The notes under the pieces: generated by a model
Database searches by the model: none
Seen by the model: only the letters and a program-made list of their open reading frames with translations
Told to the model about the DNA's origin: nothing
Program-made: the position numbers and the translations under genes
Assembly (NCBI GenBank): GCA_023228425.1
Contig: JALOBE010000001.1
Coordinates: 1-64,000, forward strand
DNA length: 64,000 nucleotides
Direction: 5' to 3'
Origin: Syntrophales bacterium
GTDB taxonomy: Bacteria > Desulfobacterota > Syntrophia > Syntrophales > UBA2210
Shown here: one piece after another, positions 8,172-16,499 of the stretch
How positions within the stretch are numbered: the stretch's first letter is position 1
Layout of the letters: each line of letters starts with the position of its first letter

Positions 8172-9444
8172 CCAGTACCGCGTCGAAGGCTTCCAATGTT
8201 TTCCGGATGTCCTTGTCGCTGTGGGCGGCGGAGACGAAGGCCGCTTCGAACTGAGACGGCGCCAGGGCGATGCCCCGCTCGAGCATGCCCCTGAAATAGC
8301 GGGCAAAGCGATCCGTATCGGCTTTCTGTGCCGTAGCGAAGTCGGTCACATCATCGGGAGTAAAGAAGAGCGTAAACATGGATCCGGCCCGGTTGACAGT
8401 TGCCGGAATCCCATGGGCCTGAAGAACGTTTTTCACAGCTTCGCAGAGCGTCTCGGCCTTGAGATTCAGATCGTCATAGATGTCCGGAGTCTTCTGGAGA
8501 ATCTCAAGGGTTGCCCGGCCCGCGGCCACGGCCAGGGGATTGCCCGACAGGGTTCCCGCCTGGTACACCGGCCCAATGGGGGCGAGCATGTTCATGATGT
8601 CCCGTCTGCCGCCGAAGGCCCCTACGGGCAGGCCGCCGCCGATAATCTTGCCCAGGCAGGTGAGATCAGGCTCGATGGTATAAAGCGTCTGGGCCCCTCC
8701 GTAGGCGAGCCGGAAGCCGGTGATGACTTCGTCGAATATGAGCAGTATGTTCCGTCGGGCGGTGACCTCCCGCAGTTCCCGCAGGAAACCCGGCCGGGGG
8801 GCGATGACACCCATGTTTCCCGCCACGGGTTCGACGATGACGGCGGCTATATCACTACCCCGTTCATCGAGAACGGCGCGAAGGGCGGTAATGTCATTAT
8901 AGGGAACCGTCAGGGTCAGCTCCGCCAGAGACGCGGGAACACCGGGGCTTCCCGGAATGCCCAGGGTGGCGACGCCCGATCCCGCCTTGACAAGGAGCGA
9001 GTCGGCGTGCCCGTGGTAGCAGCCTTCGAACTTGACGATGCCGGTGCGGCCCGTATAGGCCCGGGCAAGGCGTATGGCGCTCATGACGGCTTCCGTTCCG
9101 GAGTTGACCATGCGGACCGAGTCCATGGCCGGAAAGGCCTCCACGATGAGCTCCGCCAGCTTCACTTCGCCTCTTGTAGGAGCCCCGTAGCTTGTCCCCC
9201 GCCGTGCCGCTTTCCGTAGCGCCTTGACAACGGCGGGGTGGGCATGCCCGAGGATAAGCGGGCCCCAGGACGCCACATAGTCGATATACTCGCGGCCGTC
9301 GACATCACGGACCACGGAGCCCTCGGCCCGGTCGATGAAGATCGGTTCGCCTCCCACGGATCGGAAGGCTCGGACAGGGCTGTTGACGCCGCCGGGAATG
9401 ACACGGCGGGCGCGGCTGAAGAGCTTGATTGATTTTTTTGTCAT
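8158..9444 (-). CDS. hemL: Glutamate-1-semialdehyde 2,1-aminomutase
   Basis: This 428-residue class III aminotransferase has the N-terminal FSRARRVIPGGVNSPVRAF, the phosphate-binding NSGTEAVMSAIRLAR, and the PLP lysine Lys266 in CLGKIIGGGLPVGAFGG. It converts glutamate-1-semialdehyde to 5-aminolevulinate, the first tetrapyrrole precursor in the C5 pathway. Length matches the family. The stop codon and final residues GGRT lie inside MITE copy 2, the same tetrapeptide as at the end of cysQ. It overlaps the upstream ahbB gene by 4 bp (ATGA), so the two tetrapyrrole genes are translationally coupled. Confidence 0.95.
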   Translation of the reverse strand: MTKKSIKLFSRARRVIPGGVNSPVRAFRSVGGEPIFIDRAEGSVVRDVDGREYIDYVASWGPLILGHAHPAVVKALRKAARRGTSYGAPTRGEVKLAELIVEAFPAMDSVRMVNSGTEAVMSAIRLARAYTGRTGIVKFEGCYHGHADSLLVKAGSGVATLGIPGSPGVPASLAELTLTVPYNDITALRAVLDERGSDIAAVIVEPVAGNMGVIAPRPGFLRELREVTARRNILLIFDEVITGFRLAYGGAQTLYTIEPDLTCLGKIIGGGLPVGAFGGRRDIMNMLAPIGPVYQAGTLSGNPLAVAAGRATLEILQKTPDIYDDLNLKAETLCEAVKNVLQAHGIPATVNRAGSMFTLFFTPDDVTDFATAQKADTDRFARYFRGMLERGIALAPSQFEAAFVSAAHSDKDIRKTLEAFDAVLGGRT

Positions 9445-9926
9445 GGCCGGAAGTACTCCATGCTTACTTTCTTGAATTCTTCGACGCTTTCGAGAACCAG
9501 GTAATCATTGACACCCAGTTCTGCCGCGAGGTCCCGAACGATGTCGGCCAGCGGCCTTTCCAGGCCGTGAAGCATGGTGAAGAGCCCGTAGGTTCCCTGG
9601 AAGGGGGGTGTCCTTTCGTAGCAGTGGGACACTTCTCGATGTCGCGCCGCCAGGGTCCCCGCGCGCTCCATGTCTTCAGCGGGAACGGCCCAGACCACCA
9701 GGGCGTTGCTCGTGATACCGGCCCGCTGGTGGCGCAGGACGGCCCCGAAGCGGCGAATGACACCCCGCTCCCTGAGCCGGCGGATGATGTCCAGGACCGT
9801 CGCTTCATCCAGGCCGGTCCGCTTCGCGATGGCGGCAAAGGGATCGGAATCGATGTCGATGTCGCCCTCGATCGCGGCGGCGACCCGCCGTTCATTATCC
9901 GTCAACATACATGCATGTTTTTCCAT
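9441..9926 (-). CDS. ahbB: Siroheme decarboxylase subunit, AhbB-like (Lrp/AsnC fold)
   Basis: From MEKHACMLTDNERR the protein has about 161 residues: an N-terminal AsnC-type helix-turn-helix (LDEATVLDIIRRLRERGVIRRFGAVLRH) and a C-terminal RAM-like domain with RHREVSHCYERTPPFQGTYGLFTMLHG. The conserved VSHxYxR segment and pairing with hemL mark it as a siroheme decarboxylase subunit, which makes 12,18-didecarboxysiroheme on the alternative haem route of sulfate reducers and methanogens, rather than a true regulator. A second subunit (AhbA) normally partners AhbB but is not adjacent here. The frame is open to 9986, and ATGs at 9926 and 9908 are both possible starts; no clear ribosome site decides. 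Confidence 0.82.
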   Translation of the reverse strand: MEKHACMLTDNERRVAAAIEGDIDIDSDPFAAIAKRTGLDEATVLDIIRRLRERGVIRRFGAVLRHQRAGITSNALVVWAVPAEDMERAGTLAARHREVSHCYERTPPFQGTYGLFTMLHGLERPLADIVRDLAAELGVNDYLVLESVEEFKKVSMEYFRP

Positions 9927-10036
9927 ATCAGGCGGCTGCACGCCCGTGCCATTCACAGAAGATCCAGCCAAAGATCTAAAAGACATATTCCGTCAGCAGA
10001 CAACCGCTCAGCAGTGTCGGGAGACCTGTGCATTGT

Positions 10037-10227
10037 GTCATGTCGATCGCTCCCTCGGGTCATGTCGATTGTTCCATCGTGTTATTTCGACCGTTCCCTC
10101 GGGTCATTTCGACCGCTCCATCGTGCCATTTAGGCCGCTCCCTCGGGTCATTTCGACCGCAGGGAGAAATCTTGCTGCATGCCACTGGTAAAAAAAGATT
10201 TCTCGTCGCTGCGCTCCTCGAAATGAC
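10037..10227. repeat. 22-bp tandem array joined to family A hairpin
   Basis: Five successive 22-bp units beginning GTCATKTCGA and ending CTCCCTCGG or TTCCATCGT run from 10037 to 10146, then a full family A hairpin follows (10147-10227, ending CTCGAAATGAC). The units look like amplified copies of the left end of family A. The unit is 22 bp, so it is unlikely to be translated. Confidence 0.75.
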
Positions 10228-10257
10228 ACAATGGGCAATCGAAATGACACAACAGCG

Positions 10258-10396
10258 CCGTCGTAACGGCTCAATGAAGCGAGCGCAGTCGTAACGGCTC
10301 AATAAAGCGGTCATAACGGCTCCACCGGGGAACAGTGATGGCCCTTCTCGACGTCCAGGACGTCGTAACGGCTCAACAGAGCGGCCGAAATGACGC
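10258..10396. repeat. Short GTAACGGCTCAA direct repeats
   Basis: Four imperfect copies of a unit near GTCGTAACGGCTCAATAAAGCG lie between 10258 and 10385. With the neighbouring arrays, this accounts for most of the 750-bp gap before atpE. No gene is seen here. Confidence 0.5.
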
Positions 10397-10440
10397 ACCC
10401 CGTGAAATTCAGACGTCCGTCTTACGAAGACAGTGACACC

Positions 10441-10552
10441 TGACGGCTTTGTAAAGAAGTCCAAATTTTCCAAAAGCAGCTTTGTAACTCATTGGAAATA
10501 TTAGGCTCGATTTTTAAAATTTGCCATTTTTCGACTTTTTACGGAGCCGTCA
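10441..10552. repeat. MITE-like palindromic element, family C
   Basis: The ends TGACGGCTTTGTAAAGAAGTC and GACTTTTTACGGAGCCGTCA are imperfect inverted repeats. The interior (CAAAAGCAGCTTTGTAACTC, then ATTGGAAATAT and AGGCTCGATTTT) recurs at 57382-57475. Confidence 0.65.
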
Positions 10553-10595
10553 CACCTGAATCTTGCATTTTTTTGTGGCCAAGTCAAAAATTTTC

Positions 10596-10624
10596 TTGAC
10601 AAGGATCACTGTTCTCTATATCAA
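10596..10624 (+). promoter_or_regulatory. Sigma70-type promoter for atpE
   Basis: TTGACA at 10596-10601 and TATCAA at 10619-10624 are separated by 17 bp. The ATG of atpE is 120 bp downstream, with AGGAGG just before it. Confidence 0.55.
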
Positions 10625-10743
10625 GCACGTAGCGGATTTCCGGTATTGAAGGAAGGTTCCAGCCAACATGACAAAGGAACCTGGGACTCTTCAGTCGATA
10701 CCACAACCCGGGGAATCCGTAAATTCAGCACAGGAGGTGCGTT

Positions 10744-11118
10744 ATGCGTAAAGGGTTAAAGGGAGTAGTTCTGTGTTTGCTGGTTCTCGGTCTGGTTATG
10801 GCGTTGTCGTCCTTCGCAATGGCCGCCGAGGAAGGTGCGACGGCTGTTGTGGACTATTCACTGGCAATCGTTCTCGCCGCGAGCGTCATCGGCGCGGGAT
10901 TCGCCATGGGAATGGGCGCGCTCGGACCCGGTAGCGGTCTGGGACAGGCCACAAGCGGTGCCGCGAACGCTGTCGGCAGGAATCCGGAAGCCCAGGGCAA
11001 GATTCTTCTTACCATGCTCGTTGGTATGGCCATGACGGAATCCGTTGCTATCTACGCGCTTGTTATCGCACTGGTCATTATGTACGCTAACCCGCTGGTG
11101 AGTATTATCGCGGGCTAG
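10744..11118 (+). CDS. atpE: ATP synthase F0 subunit c, with signal peptide
   Basis: A 124-residue protein: an N-terminal signal-like segment (MRKGLKGVV, hydrophobic core, cut predicted after SSFAMA) followed by the two-helix hairpin of subunit c. Helix 1 has GAGFAMGMGALGPGSG, the loop is GRNPEA, and helix 2 carries the ion-binding Glu99 in TESVAIYALV. Aligned without gaps to the sodium-binding c subunit of Ilyobacter, the helix 1 glutamine ligand is Leu66 here, while Glu99 and Ser100 remain, so proton coupling is more likely than sodium. No other atp gene is adjacent; it is a single-gene unit with its own promoter and terminator. Signal peptides on subunit c are known in a few bacteria such as Aquifex. 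Confidence 0.93.
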   Translation: MRKGLKGVVLCLLVLGLVMALSSFAMAAEEGATAVVDYSLAIVLAASVIGAGFAMGMGALGPGSGLGQATSGAANAVGRNPEAQGKILLTMLVGMAMTESVAIYALVIALVIMYANPLVSIIAG

Positions 11119-11232
11119 TGCCACGTAATAGCCGGCTCTTCGGAGCAAATCCCGTCACGCGGAGTACCTTGGTCGTACTGACCGGAGAAACAATACAGCG
11201 TGACACGGTATTAGTTGAAGGCTTCATACGAG

Positions 11233-11275
11233 AAAAGGGGGATGCCGCAACCACGAGCATTCCCCTTTTTTTGTC
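11233..11275 (+). terminator. Rho-independent terminator of atpE
   Basis: AAAAGGGGGATGC and GCATTCCCCTTTT pair across a 9-10-base loop and are followed by a T run (TTTTTTTG). It lies 115 bp after the atpE stop. Confidence 0.85.
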
Positions 11276-11409
11276 TTGTTTCGCCGCCATCCCGTCGTCT
11301 CGACCGGAAGGGGCATTGTTTCTGGCCCGGCACAGGCGCGGGCATGTCTCGCCGTCCGGTTTTCACCCCGGGCTGAGGCATCTTTGCCGATCGTAAGAAG
11401 ACCGCTGAA

Positions 11410-11820
11410 TCATACGTCCGGAACCGGCGGCTTCCGAAGCTCTTTCTTTTCCGACTGGCGGCGTTTCGCTTCCAGGACTTTCTCCTTCGCCCGTCCGGAT
11501 CGTTTCCGTTTCTGCCGCCGCATTTTTTCTATGCGCTGGCGCTCCGCCGAAACGATGCCATCCCGCATCCGTTCGATCCTGTCCATGAGAAGCCGCCTGG
11601 CAAAAAAACGGTTCAGGGCTTGTGAGCGCTCCCGCCGGCATTTGACGGCAAGTCCCGTGGGAATGTGGAGGAGGTGAACACAGGAAGAGGTTTTGTTGAC
11701 CTTCTGGCCGCCCGGCCCGGAGGAACGGACGAAGGTTTCCCGCAGGTCATCCTCGCAGACTCCGAGTTTTGCCATCCGCTTTTTCAGTTCCTGTTCCTTT
11801 GCCTCTGTTACGGTAAACAT
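11410..11820 (-). CDS. Peptide chain release factor-like protein with GGQ motif
   Basis: The 136-residue protein contains the RF-1 domain motif SSGPGGQKVNK (GGQ at 37-39), followed by the CVHLLHIPTGLAVKCRRERSQ strand and a strongly basic C-terminal tail rich in Arg and Lys. Proteins of this size with GGQ but no codon-recognition domain (ArfB, PrfH-like, mtRF-R-type) hydrolyse peptidyl-tRNA on stalled or split ribosomes. It lacks the long ArfB tail exactly as in E. coli, so the subgroup is not certain. It is a single gene, convergent with atpE; its start ATG at 11818-11820 directly precedes the domain. Confidence 0.85.
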   Translation of the reverse strand: MFTVTEAKEQELKKRMAKLGVCEDDLRETFVRSSGPGGQKVNKTSSCVHLLHIPTGLAVKCRRERSQALNRFFARRLLMDRIERMRDGIVSAERQRIEKMRRQKRKRSGRAKEKVLEAKRRQSEKKELRKPPVPDV

Positions 11821-11964
11821 ACTGCGCGCATTTCTGATCCGTCTCCCCGCTTAAGCCCGGGATCCATCGTCGTCTTGGCGGCCTGCCCGTCCAGTCATTT
11901 TCGCCCGGGCGGGAACCTGGGGGTAAAAAAGAAAATGCCGATATCTTTAAAACCTGTCGATTGT

Positions 11965-12166
11965 GTCATTTCGGCCTCTCCCCCTATCACTTCGGCCTCT
12001 CCTCCGTCACTTCGAACGCTTCCCTGTCACTTCGAACGCATGTGAGAAGTCTGAAAGATCCCTCGCTTTGCCCGGGACAGGGATTTCTCGTCGCTTCGCT
12101 CCTCGAAATGACGGACCTTAAGGTGCTCCTCGAAATGACGGACCTTAGGGCGCTCCTCGAAATGAC
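11965..12166. repeat. Family A repeat with duplicated ends
   Basis: The left part holds several CACTTCGxxC units and the right part holds three tandem copies of CTCCTCGAAATGACGGACCTTA-like sequence at about 27-bp spacing. The rest of the 11821-12369 gap shows no gene. Confidence 0.75.
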
Positions 12167-12369
12167 AAAATTTCAAAGGTCATCGATGATGACACAATTC
12201 AACGGTCTCGTATATTGATATTTCCTGTACGCTTGTCTATACTTCGCCTGGCATGAACGGCATCGAACGTTTTTCGATCCTATACGAGAGCATCGGTATT
12301 CACGGACCTTAAACCACCTGGGGCCACTGCTTGTCAATACCGGAGAGAGGACACGGCGTATCGCCTTCC

Positions 12370-13401
12370 ATGTTTTCGGCGCAACTCATCAATGAACCAT
12401 GTTCAGATCCGGGGCTCTATGTCAAACTGAAGCACCGACAGGAGGCTTTTCTTTTTGATCTCGGGGACATCAGCCGCCTGTCCCCCCGGCAGATTCTTCG
12501 GGTGAGTACGATTTTCGTCTCCCACACTCACATGGACCACTTCATCGGATTTGACCACTTTCTGCGAATCAGCCTCGGCAGGAAGGGCGGTGTATCCCTT
12601 TTCGGGCCGCCCGGTTTTATCCGAAACGTCGAAGGAAAACTGGCATCCTACACGTGGAATCTGGTTCACAACTATCAGAATGATTTTATCCTTCGCGTCA
12701 CAGAAGTTGACGAATACTCGATGGTGTCGAAACAGTACCGGTGCAGGCGGGGATTCGAGCCGGAAAACCTTCCGTCGGCACCTTTCAACGGAACGCTTCT
12801 GGACCGGGATGACCTGATCGTGAAGGCCGTGTTTCTCGATCACCGCGTCCCCTGCCTTGCCTTTTGCCTGAAAGAAAAGCGGCACATCAACATCATGAAA
12901 AACGTGCTGACCGAGATGGGTTTTGAGCCGGGCAGGTGGCTGCGGGAGGTGAAGGATGCCCTGCGGAGCGGCCCTCCGGGAGACATGACCATTGATGCTC
13001 CGGCGATTGAACGCGGAAAGGACGGTGAAATCAGGCGGGAAACCATCAGCATCGGCGAGCTGGCGGAGCGGGTGGTGAAGATCACGCCGGGCCGGAGGAT
13101 CGCCTACGTGACCGATGCCCTGTTCACCGCGGAAAACGCCCGGAAGATTGTCGATCTCGCCCGGAATTCAAATGTCCTGTTCATTGAGGCCGCATTCATG
13201 GATAAGGACCGGGACAGGGCAGTTGAAACCTGTCACCTGACGGCCCGGCAGGCGGGAATGCTGGCCCGGGCGGCCGGCGTCGGTTACATACGGGTTTTTC
13301 ACCTGTCACCACGGTACACGGACCAGGTGGACATGGTCATCCGGGAAGCCGAAGAGGCCTTCAGCCCCGGCTCTCTCCCGTCGCCCGCGTTCGAGACGTA
13401 A
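12370..13401 (+). CDS. RNase Z-like metallo-beta-lactamase fold hydrolase
   Basis: A 343-residue protein with the metal-binding motif SHTHMDHFIGFDHFLR (HTHMDH at 52-57), a later FLDHRVPCLAFCL histidine motif, AYVTDALFT with an aspartate ligand, and a C-terminal FHLSPRY histidine. This order matches ElaC/RNase Z-type enzymes, which cut the 3' trailer of tRNA precursors; phosphodiesterase activity on other substrates is possible. The N-terminus MFSAQLINEPCSDPGLYVKL resembles the start of RNase Z-like relatives, so ATG 12370 is preferred to the TTG at 12331. A single gene, flanked by repeat-rich DNA on the left. Confidence 0.8.
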   Translation: MFSAQLINEPCSDPGLYVKLKHRQEAFLFDLGDISRLSPRQILRVSTIFVSHTHMDHFIGFDHFLRISLGRKGGVSLFGPPGFIRNVEGKLASYTWNLVHNYQNDFILRVTEVDEYSMVSKQYRCRRGFEPENLPSAPFNGTLLDRDDLIVKAVFLDHRVPCLAFCLKEKRHINIMKNVLTEMGFEPGRWLREVKDALRSGPPGDMTIDAPAIERGKDGEIRRETISIGELAERVVKITPGRRIAYVTDALFTAENARKIVDLARNSNVLFIEAAFMDKDRDRAVETCHLTARQAGMLARAAGVGYIRVFHLSPRYTDQVDMVIREAEEAFSPGSLPSPAFET

Positions 13402-13647
13402 CGGTCATCAAGGAAACTCGGCGCCGCTTCTACCACCCCCGCGAGCATCCTTGTGAACGGATCCGTCCTGCAGGACACACCGTGGGAAAGACGGTCGCGC
13501 TTCGGAACACCCTCCCCTCGGGAATTTCCTCTCGACCGGAGCGGCAGAACACCGGTCGAAGGCGATACCGGGAGTCTTTCAGGGGCGGATGGCCGATTCG
13601 GGAGCCGCGGCTCCGCCCTGTGTTCAGGCGCACCTGCAAGCTTCCTG
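13402..13647. other. Intergenic stretch without a recognisable gene
   Basis: Open frames here are short, overlap on both strands and match nothing familiar. A perfect 14-bp palindrome GGAGCCGCGGCTCC lies near 13600. The next feature is the plsC promoter. Confidence 0.4.
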
Positions 13648-13676
13648 TTGTGATGAGACAGGCTCGATGGTATAAT
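13648..13676 (+). promoter_or_regulatory. Sigma70-type promoter upstream of plsC
   Basis: TTGTGA at 13648-13653 and a perfect TATAAT at 13671-13676 are separated by 17 bp, 71 bp before the plsC start. Confidence 0.65.
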
Positions 13677-13746
13677 CCATTCTGTTGCCGTCGCCGTTTT
13701 GTGATGCCGATACGGGCTTACAAGAGGAACTCCCGGAAGTAACGCT

Positions 13747-14487
13747 ATGAAAAAAGTTCTGTACATTCTGTATCAACCATACAAGTGGCTTATTTTTGCT
13801 CCTGTGCTGCTTCTGTCGACGCTTCTTTTGGGAATCACGGCTCTTGTTCTCCTCATGTTCCTGGGGCCCAGGACGGTCAGCCGGGTCTGCGGGCAGACCT
13901 GGGCCCGCATCAACAGCTTTGTCACCCCCATGCTTGTCACCGTGGAAGGCCGGGAGAACATAGATCCCGAGCAATCCTACGTTGTCATCAGCAACCACCA
14001 GAGCCAGTTCGATATCTTCGTTCTCTACGGCTGGCTGGGCATCGATTTCAGATGGGTTATGAAGCAGGAACTGCGCAAGGTGCCGGCCTTGGGGGTCGCC
14101 TGCGAGAAAATCGGCCATATTTTTATCGACCGATCGAACCACGAAAAGGCCCTGGCGTCCATAAACAGGGCGAAGCAACAGATCACCGGGGGAACGTCGG
14201 TATTGTTTTTCCCCGAAGGAACGCGAAGCTGCAGCACGGAGATGCTTCCCTTCAAGAAGGGGGCCTTCAGGATGGCCGTCGACATGGGCCTGCCCCTGCT
14301 GCCCGTAACCATCGTGGGAACGGAAAAAATACTGCCCAACAAGACGATCGATCTGTTCCCGGGATCGGCAACCATGATTGTTCACCCGCCCATAGACACC
14401 ACGGGATACGATGATGGGACACTCCGGGAGCTCATGGACCGGGCCCGGGAGGTCATCGAATCGGCTCGACCCCCGCGGAACCAATAA
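13747..14487 (+). CDS. plsC: 1-acyl-sn-glycerol-3-phosphate acyltransferase
   Basis: The 246-residue protein has N-terminal membrane helices (FAPVLLLSTLLLGITALVLL), the acyltransferase catalytic motif NHQSQFD at 83-89 (H-x4-D), the glycerophosphate-binding FPEGTR at about 155-160, and a later PVTIVGTEKILP block. It adds the second acyl chain to lysophosphatidic acid at the inner face of the membrane. The length is normal. It precedes the ABC-F gene by 10 bp and likely shares its promoter. Confidence 0.93.
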   Translation: MKKVLYILYQPYKWLIFAPVLLLSTLLLGITALVLLMFLGPRTVSRVCGQTWARINSFVTPMLVTVEGRENIDPEQSYVVISNHQSQFDIFVLYGWLGIDFRWVMKQELRKVPALGVACEKIGHIFIDRSNHEKALASINRAKQQITGGTSVLFFPEGTRSCSTEMLPFKKGAFRMAVDMGLPLLPVTIVGTEKILPNKTIDLFPGSATMIVHPPIDTTGYDDGTLRELMDRAREVIESARPPRNQ

Positions 14488-14497
14488 GACTGCACCT

Positions 14498-16474
14498 ATG
14501 ATCTCTCTGAACAGGGTTTCAAAACGCTATGGGGACAAGCTTCTTTTCAACGATTTCTCCTTTCAGATCAATGACGGCTCCCGAATCGCCCTCGTGGGAT
14601 CCAACGGAACAGGAAAATCGACGCTTCTGAAAATCATTGTCGGAGAGGTGGAGCCTGATTCCGGATCGGTGGAGCGGGCGCGCTTTGCTACAGCGGCGTA
14701 CCTCCCCCAGGAGGGGGTCCGGCACCGGGGGAACACGCTGATGCGGGAGGCGGAACAGGCCTTTCCCGATGTTCTCCGCCTGGAGGAACACATAGCGGCC
14801 GTGAGCCGCCGAATTGAAGATCTCGCCGCGCGCGGCGGGACACCGCCACCGGAGCTTCCGGCGCTTCTCGAAGAACTGGGGCACGCCCAGCACGACATGG
14901 AACGGTGTGAAGGGTACACCAGGGAAGCGAAAATAAAGGAAATACTGTTCGGACTGGGATTCACCGAGGAGGATCTGCCCCGAAAGACGGAGGAGTTCAG
15001 CGGCGGCCGGCACATGCGGATCGAACTGGCCAAGCTTCTTTTGCGTGAACCCTCGGTGCTTCTCCTGGATGAACCCACGAACCACCTGGACATGGAGTCC
15101 CTGGAGTGGCTCGAAGAGTTCCTCGTGTCCTACCGGGGCTCGGTCGTCCTGGTCTCCCATGACAGCCGCTTTCTTGACACCCTGGTGAACCGGGTGGTGG
15201 AACTGTCCCAGGGAAAGGCCACGGAGTACCGGGGAAACTACTCGTCATACCTGTTGCAAAAAGCCCAACGACGAAAAATCGCTGAATCTTCCTACGAAAA
15301 CCGGCAGAAATTCATTGAGCGGACCACCCGGTTCGTCGAACGGTTCCGCTACAAGAATACCAGGGCGCGCCAGGTTCAGAGCCGGCTGAAGATGCTGGAA
15401 AAGCTGGCCGCTATAGAAATCGGGGGACCGGAGCGGCAGATCGCCTTTTCCTTTCCTGATCCTCCCCGTTCAGGGCGGGTGGTACTGGAACTTGCAGGTC
15501 TGGAAAAGTCCTATGGAACCAAACCTGTTCTCAGGGACATCTCACTCACCATAGAGTCGGGAGACCGTATCGCCTGCCTGGGTGTCAACGGTGCCGGAAA
15601 ATCCACACTGGCCCGCGTCATGGCGGGTATCGAAGCCTGTGACCGCGGGGAACGCAGGGTGGGACACAATGTCACCATCGCCTATTACGGCCAGAACACG
15701 ACAGAACTGCTCAATCCCGACAGGACGGTGCTCGGGACCCTTGACGAGCAGGCTCCTTTCCGGTCACCCGGCGAATTGAGGACCCTGCTGGGATCCTTTC
15801 TCTTTACCGGTGATGACGTGTTCAAGCCCGTGTCGGTCCTGTCGGGAGGTGAAAAAAGCCGTCTCGCCCTGGCGAAAATGCTGCTTGAACCGGCGAATTT
15901 CCTCATCCTCGATGAACCCACCAATCACCTCGATGCCCGATCGAAGGCGGTGCTGCAAAAGAGGCTGCGGGACTTTCCGGGAACCTTGTACATCGTGTCT
16001 CATGACCGGGACTTCCTGGCACCCATAACCAACAAGGTGCTGGCCCTCCGCCGGGGGGGAGTGGATGTTTACAGAGGAACCCTCGAAGAGTACCTGGAGA
16101 GGATACACGGGCTTCGTGAAAGTCCGGAGAATCTTGAAAGAGACACCGGCACGGCCGGCGGCGGGAAGGAAGCTTCCGCCGACCGCGAGCGGAAACGCCG
16201 GGAAGCACTCACCAGGCAGGAGCGTCACAGGCGAATCAAGCCTCTTCGGGACGAAGCCGCCGCCCTCGAGGGGACCATTGAAGAAGCAGAAGCCCGTCTC
16301 CGGCAAATCGAAGCGGCCTTTGCCCGGGAAGAAACCTTTGTCGACGAGCGTCTGATACAATCGCTTCAGAAAGAGTACGCCGATCTTTCAGCCCACCTGG
16401 AGTCGCTCTATGACACATGGACCGCCCGCCACGAATCGATCGAAGCCGTTGAACGGGAGTTCTCGGTCCCTTGA
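14498..16474 (+). CDS. ABC-F family ATPase
   Basis: A 658-residue soluble protein with two ABC domains and no membrane segments. Walker A motifs are GSNGTGKST (34-42) and GVNGAGKST; Walker B motifs are VLLLDEPTNHLD and FLILDEPTNHLD. Between them is the ABC-F linker with AESSYENRQKF and RYKNTRARQVQSR. The C-terminal 120 residues form a Lys/Arg/Glu-rich coiled coil, as in Uup-type proteins. ABC-F proteins act on the ribosome or in branched nucleic acid metabolism; the subgroup is closest to Uup/YheS by layout. The ATG at 14498 begins the first domain; upstream frame is plsC. Its stop lies 25 bp from the convergent asparagine-synthetase-like gene. Confidence 0.9.
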   Translation: MISLNRVSKRYGDKLLFNDFSFQINDGSRIALVGSNGTGKSTLLKIIVGEVEPDSGSVERARFATAAYLPQEGVRHRGNTLMREAEQAFPDVLRLEEHIAAVSRRIEDLAARGGTPPPELPALLEELGHAQHDMERCEGYTREAKIKEILFGLGFTEEDLPRKTEEFSGGRHMRIELAKLLLREPSVLLLDEPTNHLDMESLEWLEEFLVSYRGSVVLVSHDSRFLDTLVNRVVELSQGKATEYRGNYSSYLLQKAQRRKIAESSYENRQKFIERTTRFVERFRYKNTRARQVQSRLKMLEKLAAIEIGGPERQIAFSFPDPPRSGRVVLELAGLEKSYGTKPVLRDISLTIESGDRIACLGVNGAGKSTLARVMAGIEACDRGERRVGHNVTIAYYGQNTTELLNPDRTVLGTLDEQAPFRSPGELRTLLGSFLFTGDDVFKPVSVLSGGEKSRLALAKMLLEPANFLILDEPTNHLDARSKAVLQKRLRDFPGTLYIVSHDRDFLAPITNKVLALRRGGVDVYRGTLEEYLERIHGLRESPENLERDTGTAGGGKEASADRERKRREALTRQERHRRIKPLRDEAAALEGTIEEAEARLRQIEAAFAREETFVDERLIQSLQKEYADLSAHLESLYDTWTARHESIEAVEREFSVP

Positions 16475-16499
16475 GACACCGCGTGGACGGCCTGAATCC

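Noticed and set aside
8104..9219. 371-codon plus-strand frame opposite hemL
   Set aside because: Antisense of hemL with no family features.
10037..10146. Possible CRISPR array
   Set aside because: The 22-bp units are directly adjacent without unique spacers and are part of a dispersed repeat.
13402..13742. Small open frames between the RNase Z-like gene and plsC
   Set aside because: Overlapping frames on both strands, no ribosome sites or recognisable motifs.
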